8,042 nt of DNA from positions 1 through 8,042 of the forward strand of contig DATFXR010000776.1 of NCBI GenBank assembly GCA_035315685.1, read 5' to 3'. This DNA is from QHWK01 sp035315685. GTDB lineage: Bacteria; Acidobacteriota; Vicinamibacteria; Vicinamibacterales; CAVVIG01. Position numbers and translations under genes: made by a program. Numbering within the stretch: the first letter of the stretch is position 1; each line of letters opens with the position of its first letter. Below the pieces are notes generated by a model, which did no database searches, had not been told where the DNA came from, and saw nothing but the letters and a program-made list of their open reading frames with translations. This document shows, one piece after another, positions 1-5,664 of this stretch.

Positions 1-1
1 G

Positions 2-766
2 CGATCGGGCATGATCGCGATCACCTGGTGATCGTACTGCAACACGGCCCTCGTGTTCAGGGCCGAAGCCAAGGGGCAGGCGCTCCACTTCGACAACGCC
101 GGCGTTGTCGGCGGCAACGAAGTCTTCAAGGACCGTGAGACCGGCTCGCGCTGGCAGCAGTCCAGCCTCGAAGCGATCTCGGGTCCGCTGCAGGGTACGC
201 ACCTCAAGCTGTACCCGTTTCTGCTCACCAGTTGGGAAGAGTGGCATCGGCTGCACCCAACCACGCTCGTGCTGAAGCCGCTGCCAGGGTACGCCGATCG
301 CATTGCCGAGAAGAACCGCGAGATCCGTCAGGCGTTCTCAGGCGAAGGCTCCGCGCCTTCCGACGTCACTTATCACGACGATCGCCTGAAGCCGAAGGCG
401 ATGGTGCTCGGGCTCGACGTCGCCGGGGAGAGCATGGCATTTCCGCGCGACGCGTTGCAGCAAGTGAAAGTCGTGAACGAGCGGTTGGGCGGCCAGCCAG
501 TTCTCGTCGTCCACCAACCGTCATCCGATACGACGACCGCGTTCATCGCCCACGCCCGCGGGAAAGCGCTGACGTTCAAGGCCGCGAACGCGAACGTCAC
601 CGAGCTCACCGACGAGCAGACCGGTTCGAGATGGAACCCCTACGGCGAGTGTGCGGCCGGACCCATGAAGGGCGCGACGCTCGAGTCGTTGATTCTCGAG
701 CCCGAGTACTGGTTTGCCTGGTCTGAGTTCCACCGCGACACGAAGATCTACGCTCCGCGGCCCTGA
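2..766 (+). CDS. DUF3179-type tandem-domain protein, probable selenoprotein (5' partial)
   Basis: The gene enters from the left edge in frame 2 and ends at TGA 764-766, leaving 254 codons in the window. Codon 10 is an in-frame TGA (29-31). The residues around it read I-T-W-U-S-Y-C-N-T-A-L-V-F, which lines up with the T-Y-C-x-x-C-x-T motif of DUF3179 proteins, so the TGA replaces the first Cys. Two homologous halves are visible. The first has U10/C13, TGSRW at 47-51 and W-x-x-W-H near 78-82. The second (about 134-250) has Q-P-S-S at the motif position, TGSRW at 207-211 and W-x-x-F-H near 240-244. DUF3179 has no established function that I know; a UxxC motif suggests redox chemistry (inference). 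A caller treating TGA as stop would start at GTG 53, inside the hairpin loop, and lose the motif. Alternatives are a nonsense mutation or a sequencing error. The real start lies outside the window. Confidence 0.75.
29..31 (+). other. Putative selenocysteine codon (in-frame TGA)
   Basis: TGA lies in the same frame as DUF3179-like sequence on both sides: upstream a hydrophobic strand ending I-T-W, downstream S-Y-C-N-T. No frameshift is needed to join them. It sits where the family has the first Cys of C-x-x-C, and a stem-loop follows at bacterial SECIS distance. UxxC is a recurrent selenoprotein redox motif. A single-base change from TGC or TGT, in the genome or in the assembly, is the competing explanation. 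Confidence 0.65.
45..65 (+). promoter_or_regulatory. Candidate bacterial SECIS hairpin
   Basis: CGGCCCT (45-51) pairs perfectly with AGGGCCG (59-65) around the 7-nt loop CGTGTTC (52-58). The loop begins 20 nt after the TGA. The published bacterial SECIS model asks for an apical loop about 16-37 nt from UGA, with a G in one of its first two positions; G53 is the second loop base. A short lower helix, CTGC (37-40) with GCAG (76-79), could extend it across an asymmetric internal loop. A fold alone is weak evidence in GC-rich DNA, but its coincidence with a Cys-position TGA is not. Confidence 0.6.
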
Positions 767-789
767 GGTCGAGGCAACACGCCTCGACC
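767..789 (+). terminator. Perfect 9-bp hairpin directly after the DUF3179 stop codon
   Basis: GGTCGAGGC (767-775) and GCCTCGACC (781-789) are exact reverse complements around loop AACAC. The stem starts one base after the TGA stop and lies between convergent genes, so it is well placed as a transcription terminator. There is no T-tract, so it would be a non-canonical GC-rich terminator or a 3'-end stabilising stem. Confidence 0.6.
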
Positions 790-801
790 GCACGGCGCCG
801 C

Positions 802-824
802 CCGGACCACTTCAGAGAGTCCGG
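802..824. terminator. Second hairpin between the convergent genes
   Basis: CCGGAC (802-807) pairs with GTCCGG (819-824) around an 11-nt loop. It lies 17 bp beyond the end of the minus-strand gene at 842, so it could terminate that gene or act in both directions. The stem is short and has no T-tract on either strand. Confidence 0.3.
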
Positions 825-841
825 TGCGCGAGGGACGTCGA

Positions 842-1672
842 TTAGCGGCAGGAAGGGGAAACGCTCTGCAGCGATCGCGCCCGCATTTCGCGGTTCATGA
901 GCGTTCCCGTCGCCGACACGCGCTGGCCGACGAGCGTTGGTAGCCTCAGTGTGTCGGCCGCATCAACGACGTCGATAGACGACGAGCGTTTCGTCAGAAA
1001 GCCGGTCTTCCAGCTTCGCGACTTGAGCGTGTCGGCGCCGCTCGTGTCCTTGAGCCGGAACCCTGACTCGCTGGCTTCGAGGCAGCCGGTAACGGTGACG
1101 ACTGCCGATTCGTCGGTGTTTGGCTTCGCCCTGGACGCAGAATCCACACCCACAGGCGCTGCCGCGAATTCTTTCGCTGGAAGGCTGGCGGGCTCGGGCT
1201 GGCTCCTGCTCACTGCCTCGGGTGCCGGCTTCTTTCGTTCGGCCGGCTCAGGTGGTGGTTTCACTGCCATTGTCGGCGCAGGTGGATCTGTCTTGGCGGC
1301 GGCAATCGGAGCGGGTGGCTTCGACGGAACGATCTTCTTCGCGTCGGAGATTTCTGGCGCCGGCATCGGCAGCATCTGCGCCTGCAGCGTCGGCTGCGGA
1401 TCGGCGATGGCCGTGTCAGGTTGACGAGAGGGCTGCCGCGCAGCGAGAAACCCACCGGCGGCGATGATGCCGATTACTGACAGGACAATCGGCCACGTGC
1501 TGGTCGCCGGCGAGGGTGCAGACGTCTTCGCTCGTCGTCCTTTCTGCGGCCGGGTCGCCCGGTGCAGATTCCTCGTGGCCTTTCGGTGCTTCGCGAGTCG
1601 TCTCAACGAAAGCCTCCGGAGTTTCTGGTCTGCAGACAGCAAGTACTGAATCGGTCGCGATCTCTTCTTCAT
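842..1672 (-). CDS. Single-pass membrane protein with Pro/Ala-rich linker and C-terminal VTGCL-type domain, function unknown
   Basis: This 276-residue protein starts at ATG 1670-1672 (MKKRSRPIQ) and ends at TAA 842-844. A GTG at 1717 would add 15 residues; neither start has a clear Shine-Dalgarno, and the ATG is preferred because it opens a Lys/Arg-rich segment. Residues 1-59 are strongly basic. Residues 60-78 form one hydrophobic helix, suggesting N-in/C-out topology. Residues 80-190 are a low-complexity Pro/Ala/Lys/Glu linker, as in proteins that reach across the periplasm. Residues 191-276 form a compact domain with V-T-V-T-G-C-L-E, G-F-R-L, L-V-G-Q-R-V, T-G-T-L and Cys275 near the end, suggesting a small beta-barrel (OB-like) fold with Cys197 and Cys275 possibly paired. 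I associate similar domains with acidobacterial hypothetical proteins, from memory. The opposite strand has an open frame over 897-1424, but its low-complexity product looks like a shadow. Confidence 0.7.
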   Translation of the reverse strand: MKKRSRPIQYLLSADQKLRRLSLRRLAKHRKATRNLHRATRPQKGRRAKTSAPSPATSTWPIVLSVIGIIAAGGFLAARQPSRQPDTAIADPQPTLQAQMLPMPAPEISDAKKIVPSKPPAPIAAAKTDPPAPTMAVKPPPEPAERKKPAPEAVSRSQPEPASLPAKEFAAAPVGVDSASRAKPNTDESAVVTVTGCLEASESGFRLKDTSGADTLKSRSWKTGFLTKRSSSIDVVDAADTLRLPTLVGQRVSATGTLMNREMRARSLQSVSPSCR

Positions 1673-1856
1673 GGTCGTCACGCGTACCCGCAGTGTCCCG
1701 GCGAGTCCCGCACACACCTGATATCAGCAAGGGAAGTGCCTCTCGCGCGGCGCGGACCGCCACTCGTAACCTACGGTCAGGGCGCGGGTTGGTGCTGCTG
1801 CCCTGGCGACGGGCTGCCGTGGCTCAGGATGAAACAGCCAAATCCGTGATGGCGGT

Positions 1857-1868
1857 GCGAATATTCGC
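1857..1868. promoter_or_regulatory. Perfect 12-bp palindrome, possible operator
   Basis: GCGAATATTCGC is self-complementary, with an AT core inside GC-rich DNA, as expected of a site for a dimeric regulator. Related CGAAT/ATTCG half-sites recur at 1858-1862, 1863-1867, 1873-1877, 1950-1954 and 1953-1957. It lies about 185 bp upstream of the minus-strand ATG and about 230 bp upstream of the plus-strand promoter, so which gene it would control is unclear. Confidence 0.3.
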
Positions 1869-1871
1869 CGC

Positions 1872-1955
1872 TCGAATCGTGCGGGCCCTGGCGCCACGAA
1901 GAGCCGCGGCCTGACTGCCAGAGACCTCGCGGTGGAGGCCGCGCGCACGATTCGA
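1872..1955. repeat. Large interrupted inverted repeat
   Basis: TCGAATCGTGCG (1872-1883) is the exact reverse complement of CGCACGATTCGA (1944-1955). Directly inside the right arm, AGGCCGCG (1936-1943) pairs with CGCGGCCT (1905-1912). The RNA or DNA could form a 20-bp composite helix with a 21-nt bulge on the left strand (1884-1904) and a 23-nt terminal loop. No coding frame or known element explains it. It may be a structured untranslated RNA, a protein-binding site or a terminator-like barrier. Confidence 0.45.
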
Positions 1956-2058
1956 ATGAAGGGACGCGTACGGATTGGACGAGGTGCGTCGCAGTTCAGC
2001 AGCGCCGCGCGGCTCGTGGATCGACTCAGCATCTCGCCCGACTGAAAACGTTCTCATG

Positions 2059-2071
2059 GATCGCGTCGATC
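2059..2071. promoter_or_regulatory. Short dyad upstream of the operon promoter
   Basis: GATCG-CGT-CGATC is a 5-bp inverted repeat with a 3-bp spacer, ending 28 bp before the -35 box. That is a plausible activator or repressor position for the operon, but an arm this short occurs often by chance in DNA of this composition. Confidence 0.2.
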
Positions 2072-2099
2072 TAAACGATGCGCTCGCCCGCAACTCTCG

Positions 2100-2128
2100 T
2101 TGACACTGCTCACGCCGGGAGATATAAC
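2100..2128 (+). promoter_or_regulatory. Near-consensus sigma70 promoter of the cox-type operon
   Basis: TTGACA (2100-2105) is a perfect -35 hexamer. TATAAC (2123-2128) matches the -10 consensus at five of six bases, and the spacer is exactly 17 bp. Transcription would start near 2135, only about 15 nt before ATG 2151. The promoter also argues against beginning the first gene at TTG 2100, which would place the -35 and -10 boxes inside the coding sequence. Confidence 0.65.
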
Positions 2129-2150
2129 CGCGGTCCGGCTCGCCCGCATC

Positions 2151-3167
2151 ATGAAGCACTGGCGCGAAACGGCGCAGATCGTCGACCGTGTCGCCGCGCT
2201 CGCCTTGCGCGGGCGACGCGCCGCCATCGCCACGGTGATTCGCATCGAAGGCTCGTCGTATCGCCGCCCCGGCGCCAAGCTGTTGATCGAAGACGACGGG
2301 CGGACGCTCGGCGGCGTAAGCGGAGGCTGTCTCGAAGCGGACGTCCGCGACATCGCGTTGCACGTGATTCAGACCTCGGCCCCGCAGCTGCTGCACTACG
2401 ACACCGGCGCCGACGATCACACGGTCTGGGGCCTCGGCCTGGGTTGCAATGGATCAGTGGACATCTTCGTTCAGCCCGCGACCGAACCCGACACCCTGAA
2501 CGTCCTTGCGGACGTTCGCGCGCGACTCGAGGGCGCATCGGCGTTCGGCATCTCGACGATCGTGGACGGTCCGGCCGACGTCGGCCGCACGATCGTGCTC
2601 GACGTCGGGTCGACCCACGCAGCGACGCACGTCGAGAGCCGCGACGGCCGGACGGTTTTCACCGAAGTCCTGACGCCGCCGGCCCCGCTCATCGTCTGCG
2701 GTGCCGGCGACGATGCGCGGCCGCTGGTGGCGTATGCGGCGGACGCGGGATTCGCCGTGACCGTCGTGGATCATCGTCAGGCGTTGCTCGCGCCGGAGCG
2801 GTTTCCGTCGGCGCGGCGGCTCCTGCACATTCGACCCGAGGCAGCCGCGCGCGACCTCGACGTCGACGCGCGCACGCTCGCGGTGATCAAGACGCATTCG
2901 TTCAACGTCGATCGCGACTGGGTCAGGCGTTTCGTGGACACGACCGCGTCGTATATCGGCCTGCTCGGACCGAGGACGCGCGCCGATCAGATCCTCCGCG
3001 AGATCGGCGCCGCGGATGACAACCGGGTGTTCGCGCCGGTCGGACTCAGTCTCGGCGCCGACGGCCCCGAGCAGATCGCGATCAGCGTCGTCGGCGAGTT
3101 GCTCGCCGTGCTCGCGCGTCAGCCGCCGGGGCACCTGCGTGAAAGGAGACAGACGATTCATGCCTGA
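2151..3167 (+). CDS. xdhC: XdhC/CoxI-family molybdenum cofactor chaperone
   Basis: This 338-residue protein belongs to the XdhC/CoxI family, whose characterised members bind and help sulfurate the molybdenum cofactor and deliver it to xanthine dehydrogenase-type enzymes in the cytoplasm. The N-terminal XdhC/CoxI domain shows G-S-S-Y-R-R-P-G (34-41), G-G-V-S-G-G-C-L-E (54-62) with Cys60, and G-L-G-C-N-G-S-V-D-I (96-105). The C-terminal Rossmann-like XdhC domain has the nucleotide-binding loop G-A-G-D-D-A (184-189), K-T-H (247-249) and G-L-L-G-P-R-T-R (270-277). Length is normal for the family. ATG 2151 is chosen because the frame upstream runs through the promoter; there is no strong Shine-Dalgarno, so the short leader may be translated poorly or almost leaderlessly. 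It is the first gene of the operon and overlaps the next by 8 bp. Assignment to CoxI rather than XdhC proper depends on the enzyme served. Confidence 0.92.
   Translation: MKHWRETAQIVDRVAALALRGRRAAIATVIRIEGSSYRRPGAKLLIEDDGRTLGGVSGGCLEADVRDIALHVIQTSAPQLLHYDTGADDHTVWGLGLGCNGSVDIFVQPATEPDTLNVLADVRARLEGASAFGISTIVDGPADVGRTIVLDVGSTHAATHVESRDGRTVFTEVLTPPAPLIVCGAGDDARPLVAYAADAGFAVTVVDHRQALLAPERFPSARRLLHIRPEAAARDLDVDARTLAVIKTHSFNVDRDWVRRFVDTTASYIGLLGPRTRADQILREIGAADDNRVFAPVGLSLGADGPEQIAISVVGELLAVLARQPPGHLRERRQTIHA
3142..3148 (+). promoter_or_regulatory. Ribosome binding site of the nucleotidyltransferase gene
   Basis: AAAGGAG lies 11 nt before ATG 3160, inside the end of the preceding gene. It fixes the start although the frame is open far upstream. 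Confidence 0.7.
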
Positions 3168-3774
3168 TCGGGCCGGCGGCATCGCGGGCGTCGTGCTGGC
3201 CGCCGGCACGTCCACGCGGATGGGGCAGAACAAGCTCTTCATGGAGCTCGAGGGCGAGCCGCTCGTGCGTCGCGCGGTCGGGCGCGCGGCGAAGGCCGGC
3301 TTCGATCCGTTGATCGTCGTGCTCGGGCACGAAGCCGATCGCGTGCGGCGTGCGCTCGATGGCATCGCCTACCAGCCGGTCGTCAACGGCGAGTACGAGC
3401 GCGGCGTCAACAGCTCACTGCGAGCCGGAATTCAGGCCGCATCCCACTCGAACGCCCGCGCAGCCGTCGTCGTGCTCGCGGACATGCCGTTCGTCACGAC
3501 CGCGATGCTCGAAACGCTGATGAGAAAATATCGAGACAGTGACGCGCCGCTCGTGATCTCGAACTACGAGGGTGTCAACGCTCCGCCGATGTTGTACGAC
3601 CGGGCGCTGTTCGGCGAACTGGCGATGTCGGAGGGCCAGGGCTGCGGCAAGCACGTCGTGGAGAAGCATCGTCACGAGGCGGAATCGGCGTCGTGGCCGG
3701 TCGAGGCGCTGACCGATCTCGACACGCCAGAAGACTTCCAGCGCGTCACCGCCACGGCCGCAGGACGGCAGTGA
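3160..3774 (+). CDS. mocA: MobA/MocA-like molybdopterin nucleotidyltransferase
   Basis: This 204-residue protein has the MobA-like NTP-transferase fold. The nucleotide-binding signature L-A-A-G-T-S-T-R-M-G-Q-N-K is at 13-25, the metal-binding L-A-D-M-P at 106-110 and the C-terminal D-L-D-T-P-E-D at 186-192. Family members join CTP or GTP to molybdopterin. CO dehydrogenase and related hydroxylases usually carry the cytosine dinucleotide, so a MocA-type cytidylyltransferase is the likely role, but CTP versus GTP choice cannot be read with confidence here. ATG 3160 has a good Shine-Dalgarno and overlaps the upstream stop by 8 bp, indicating translational coupling; the next gene starts one base after its stop. 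Placement between two XdhC-family genes fits the making of the dinucleotide cofactor and its hand-over to a chaperone. Confidence 0.88.
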   Translation: MPDRAGGIAGVVLAAGTSTRMGQNKLFMELEGEPLVRRAVGRAAKAGFDPLIVVLGHEADRVRRALDGIAYQPVVNGEYERGVNSSLRAGIQAASHSNARAAVVVLADMPFVTTAMLETLMRKYRDSDAPLVISNYEGVNAPPMLYDRALFGELAMSEGQGCGKHVVEKHRHEAESASWPVEALTDLDTPEDFQRVTATAAGRQ

Positions 3775-3775
3775 C

Positions 3776-4765
3776 ATGCGCGCCGACATGCTGCAGCTCG
3801 CGGCCGACTTGTCGCGCAGCGGTGAAGCGTTCGTGCTGGCGGTCGTGGTGCGCCGCGAATCGGCGAGCTCTGCGCAGGTCGGCAACACCGCCGTCATCAC
3901 CGAAGCCGGCGAGTGTCACGGTTGGCTGGGCGGCAGCTGCATTCAGTCGACCGTGCTGCGCGAAGCGGCCGCGGCGCTCGCCGCGGCGTCGCCGCGGCTG
4001 ATCTCGCTCGCTCCGGATCCGGACGGCGATCGCCGGGCCGGCATCATGTCCTTTCCGATGACCTGCCACAGCGGAGGCAGCGTGGACATCTACCTCGAAC
4101 CGGTCCTCTCTCCGGCCCGCCTTCTCGTGTTCGGCGTCTCGCCAACCGCGCAGGCGATTGTCCGGCTCGGCAAGGTGATGGGCTATGCCGTCGATGCGGT
4201 CGATCCCGAGGCAGATCGCGCGACCTTCCCGGATGCCGACCGCATCACCGCGACAGTGAACGTCGACGAGCTCGCCGCGCGACCGGCGTCGCAGAAGGAC
4301 CGCCTGTTCGCAGTCGTCGCGACGCTCGGCCGGCGCGACGAACAGGCGACGCTCGCGGCGCTCCGTGTCGAGCCGGCGTATCTGGGTGTCGTCGCCAGCC
4401 GCAAGCGGTTCGCCGAGATGCGAACCACGCTGGTTGCGGCCGGCGCGTCCGCGAGCGCGCTCGACTCGATTGCGAGTCCTGCGGGCCTCGACATCGGCGC
4501 GCGTGCGCCTGAAGAAGTCGCCCTCAGCATCCTCGCAGAGATCGTCCAGGTGCGCCGAGCAGCGAGCCAACGGGCCATCGCCGAGGCGGTTATCGCGACG
4601 GAGTCACGCGAAGAGCGCGATCCGGTCTGCGGCATGACCGTCGTCGCGGACACCACGCGCCATCGCGCCGAGCACGGCGGGCGCACCTACTACTTCTGCT
4701 GCGGCGGCTGCCAGCAGCGCTTCGTGGCGGATCCCGAGCGCTACGATGCCTCACCCGTCTCGTGA
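3776..4765 (+). CDS. coxF: XdhC-family protein (CoxF-like) fused to a C-terminal YHS metal-binding domain
   Basis: The 329 residues contain an XdhC-type N-terminal domain with variant motifs: G-W-L-G-G-S-C-I-Q replaces the usual G-G-V-S-G-G-C-L-E, followed by T-C-H-S-G-G-S-V-D-I-Y. A Rossmann-like XdhC C-terminal domain follows (L-L-V-F-G-V-S, then Y-L-G-V-V-A-S-R-K-R). Residues 279-325 add a YHS domain: D-P-V-C-G-M (282-287), Y-Y-F-C-C (305-309) and Cys312, a Cys-rich pattern used for soft metals in this family. CoxF in Oligotropha has been linked to inserting copper into the Mo-Cu site of CO dehydrogenase. A metal-binding tail on such a protein suggests metal delivery (inference). Position directly before coxD-coxE supports the CoxF label, which remains tentative. 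The start follows the previous stop by one base, and the 3' end overlaps the coxD frame by 20 bp. Confidence 0.85.
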   Translation: MRADMLQLAADLSRSGEAFVLAVVVRRESASSAQVGNTAVITEAGECHGWLGGSCIQSTVLREAAAALAAASPRLISLAPDPDGDRRAGIMSFPMTCHSGGSVDIYLEPVLSPARLLVFGVSPTAQAIVRLGKVMGYAVDAVDPEADRATFPDADRITATVNVDELAARPASQKDRLFAVVATLGRRDEQATLAALRVEPAYLGVVASRKRFAEMRTTLVAAGASASALDSIASPAGLDIGARAPEEVALSILAEIVQVRRAASQRAIAEAVIATESREERDPVCGMTVVADTTRHRAEHGGRTYYFCCGGCQQRFVADPERYDASPVS

Positions 4766-5663
4766 CACCGCCGTGAACCCCGACATCGAGTCGCTGCAGC
4801 ACGCCATGGAACGGGTCGGCTACGTCGCCGACGAAGCCATCGCGACGGCCGTCTTCCTCGCGCGCGAGATGCGCAAGCCGCTGCTCATCGAAGGCGAAGC
4901 GGGCGGCGGCAAGACGGAGCTGGCGAAGGTGCTCGCACGGCTGCTCGACACCGAGCTGATTCGCCTGCAGTGCTACGAGGGGCTCGACGTCAACACTGCC
5001 CTCTACGAGTGGAACTACCCGCGCCAGATGCTGCGTGCCCGGCTCGCCGAACGCGACGGCCGCAGCGCGTCCGAGATCGAGTCGCTGATCTTCAGCCGCG
5101 ACTACCTGCTCGAGCGGCCGCTGCTGCGCGCGATCACCCGGCGCGCCGGTCCAGCAGTCCTCCTGATCGACGAGATCGATCGCGCCGACGAAGGATTCGA
5201 GGCCTTCCTGCTGGAAGTGCTGTCGGACTTCCAGGTGACGATTCCGGAGCTCGGGACGATCCGCGCGGAGCATGTACCACACGTGATTCTCACGTCGAAC
5301 CGCAGCCGCGAGATCGGCGACGCGCTGCGCCGCCGCTGCCTGTATCTGTTCGTGGATCACCCGACGCTCGAGAAGGAAGTACAGATTCTTCGTCTCAAGG
5401 CGCCGGGCGCGACCGAGCAGCTGACGCGCGAGATCGCGCGCTTCATGCAGGCGCTCCGCCGCCGCCGCCTTTCGAAGGCGCCCGGCGTCGCGGAAGCGAT
5501 CGACTGGGCGCAGGCGCTCGTGCGGCTGCACCGCCCGCATCTCGACGCCGCCGCCGTCGCGGAGACGCTCGGCTGCTTCCTGAAGGATCGCCACGATATC
5601 GATGATCTCGATCGCGCCGGGATCGAGGCGCTGGTCGGAGACGCGAGACGCATCGAGGCGTAA
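4746..5663 (+). CDS. coxD: CoxD-type MoxR AAA+ ATPase chaperone
   Basis: This 305-residue AAA+ ATPase of the MoxR/CoxD group has Walker A G-E-A-G-G-G-K-T (50-57), Walker B V-L-L-I-D-E-I-D (138-145), sensor-1 T-S-N (183-185) and an Arg finger cluster R195-R197. Oligotropha CoxD is a membrane-associated ATPase needed for sulfuration of the Mo centre of apo-CO dehydrogenase, probably by partly unfolding it. Typical length and the following VWA gene (the standard MoxR/VWA pair) support the call. ATG 4746 lies within the end of the coxF-like gene, a 20-bp overlap. GTG 4773, just after that gene's stop, is an alternative start that would remove nine unconserved residues. Neither has a strong Shine-Dalgarno, so expression probably relies on coupling. 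Confidence 0.93.
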   Translation: MPHPSRDTAVNPDIESLQHAMERVGYVADEAIATAVFLAREMRKPLLIEGEAGGGKTELAKVLARLLDTELIRLQCYEGLDVNTALYEWNYPRQMLRARLAERDGRSASEIESLIFSRDYLLERPLLRAITRRAGPAVLLIDEIDRADEGFEAFLLEVLSDFQVTIPELGTIRAEHVPHVILTSNRSREIGDALRRRCLYLFVDHPTLEKEVQILRLKAPGATEQLTREIARFMQALRRRRLSKAPGVAEAIDWAQALVRLHRPHLDAAAVAETLGCFLKDRHDIDDLDRAGIEALVGDARRIEA

Positions 5664-5664
5664 G

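Larger units (their letters stand above)
1673..2150. other. Intergenic region between divergent genes, no convincing gene
   Basis: This 478-bp stretch separates the minus-strand membrane-protein gene from the plus-strand cox-type operon. Open frames cross it on both strands, but their products are Arg/Ala-rich and show no motif or hydrophobic pattern. It holds a 12-bp palindrome (1857-1868), a long interrupted inverted repeat (1872-1955), a short dyad (2059-2071) and a strong promoter (2100-2128). No tRNA or other RNA gene was recognised. Any promoter for the minus-strand gene is not obvious. Confidence 0.6.

Noticed and set aside
1..52. Frameshift rather than Sec recoding as the cause of the TGA in the DUF3179 gene
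   Set aside because: The family-like residues before and after the TGA are in the same frame, so an indel would not explain it; only a point change at the Cys codon remains as the trivial alternative.
897..1424. Plus-strand open frame of 175 codons opposite the membrane-protein gene
   Set aside because: Its product is Ser/Gly/Ala low complexity without a domain, and it mirrors the minus-strand gene, which has a membrane helix, a linker and a recognisable C-terminal domain.
2056..2103. 15-residue open frame (ATG 2056 to TGA 2101-2103), possible leader peptide
   Set aside because: It ends inside the -35 box, upstream of the predicted transcription start, so it would not be on the operon mRNA; there is also no Shine-Dalgarno.
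2100..2150. N-terminal extension of the first XdhC protein from TTG 2100
   Set aside because: The 17 extra residues coincide with the -35 and -10 elements and show no family similarity; ATG 2151 gives the expected XdhC start.
1824..2420. Minus-strand open frame of 198 codons across the intergenic region into the first XdhC gene
   Set aside because: Arg/Ala-rich with no motif; its 5' half is antisense to clear XdhC coding sequence and it would run through the promoter region.
2078..3019. Plus-strand open frame of 313 codons overlapping the first XdhC gene in another frame
   Set aside because: Extremely Arg-rich, typical of an off-frame reading of GC-rich coding DNA; the overlapping frame has full XdhC motifs.
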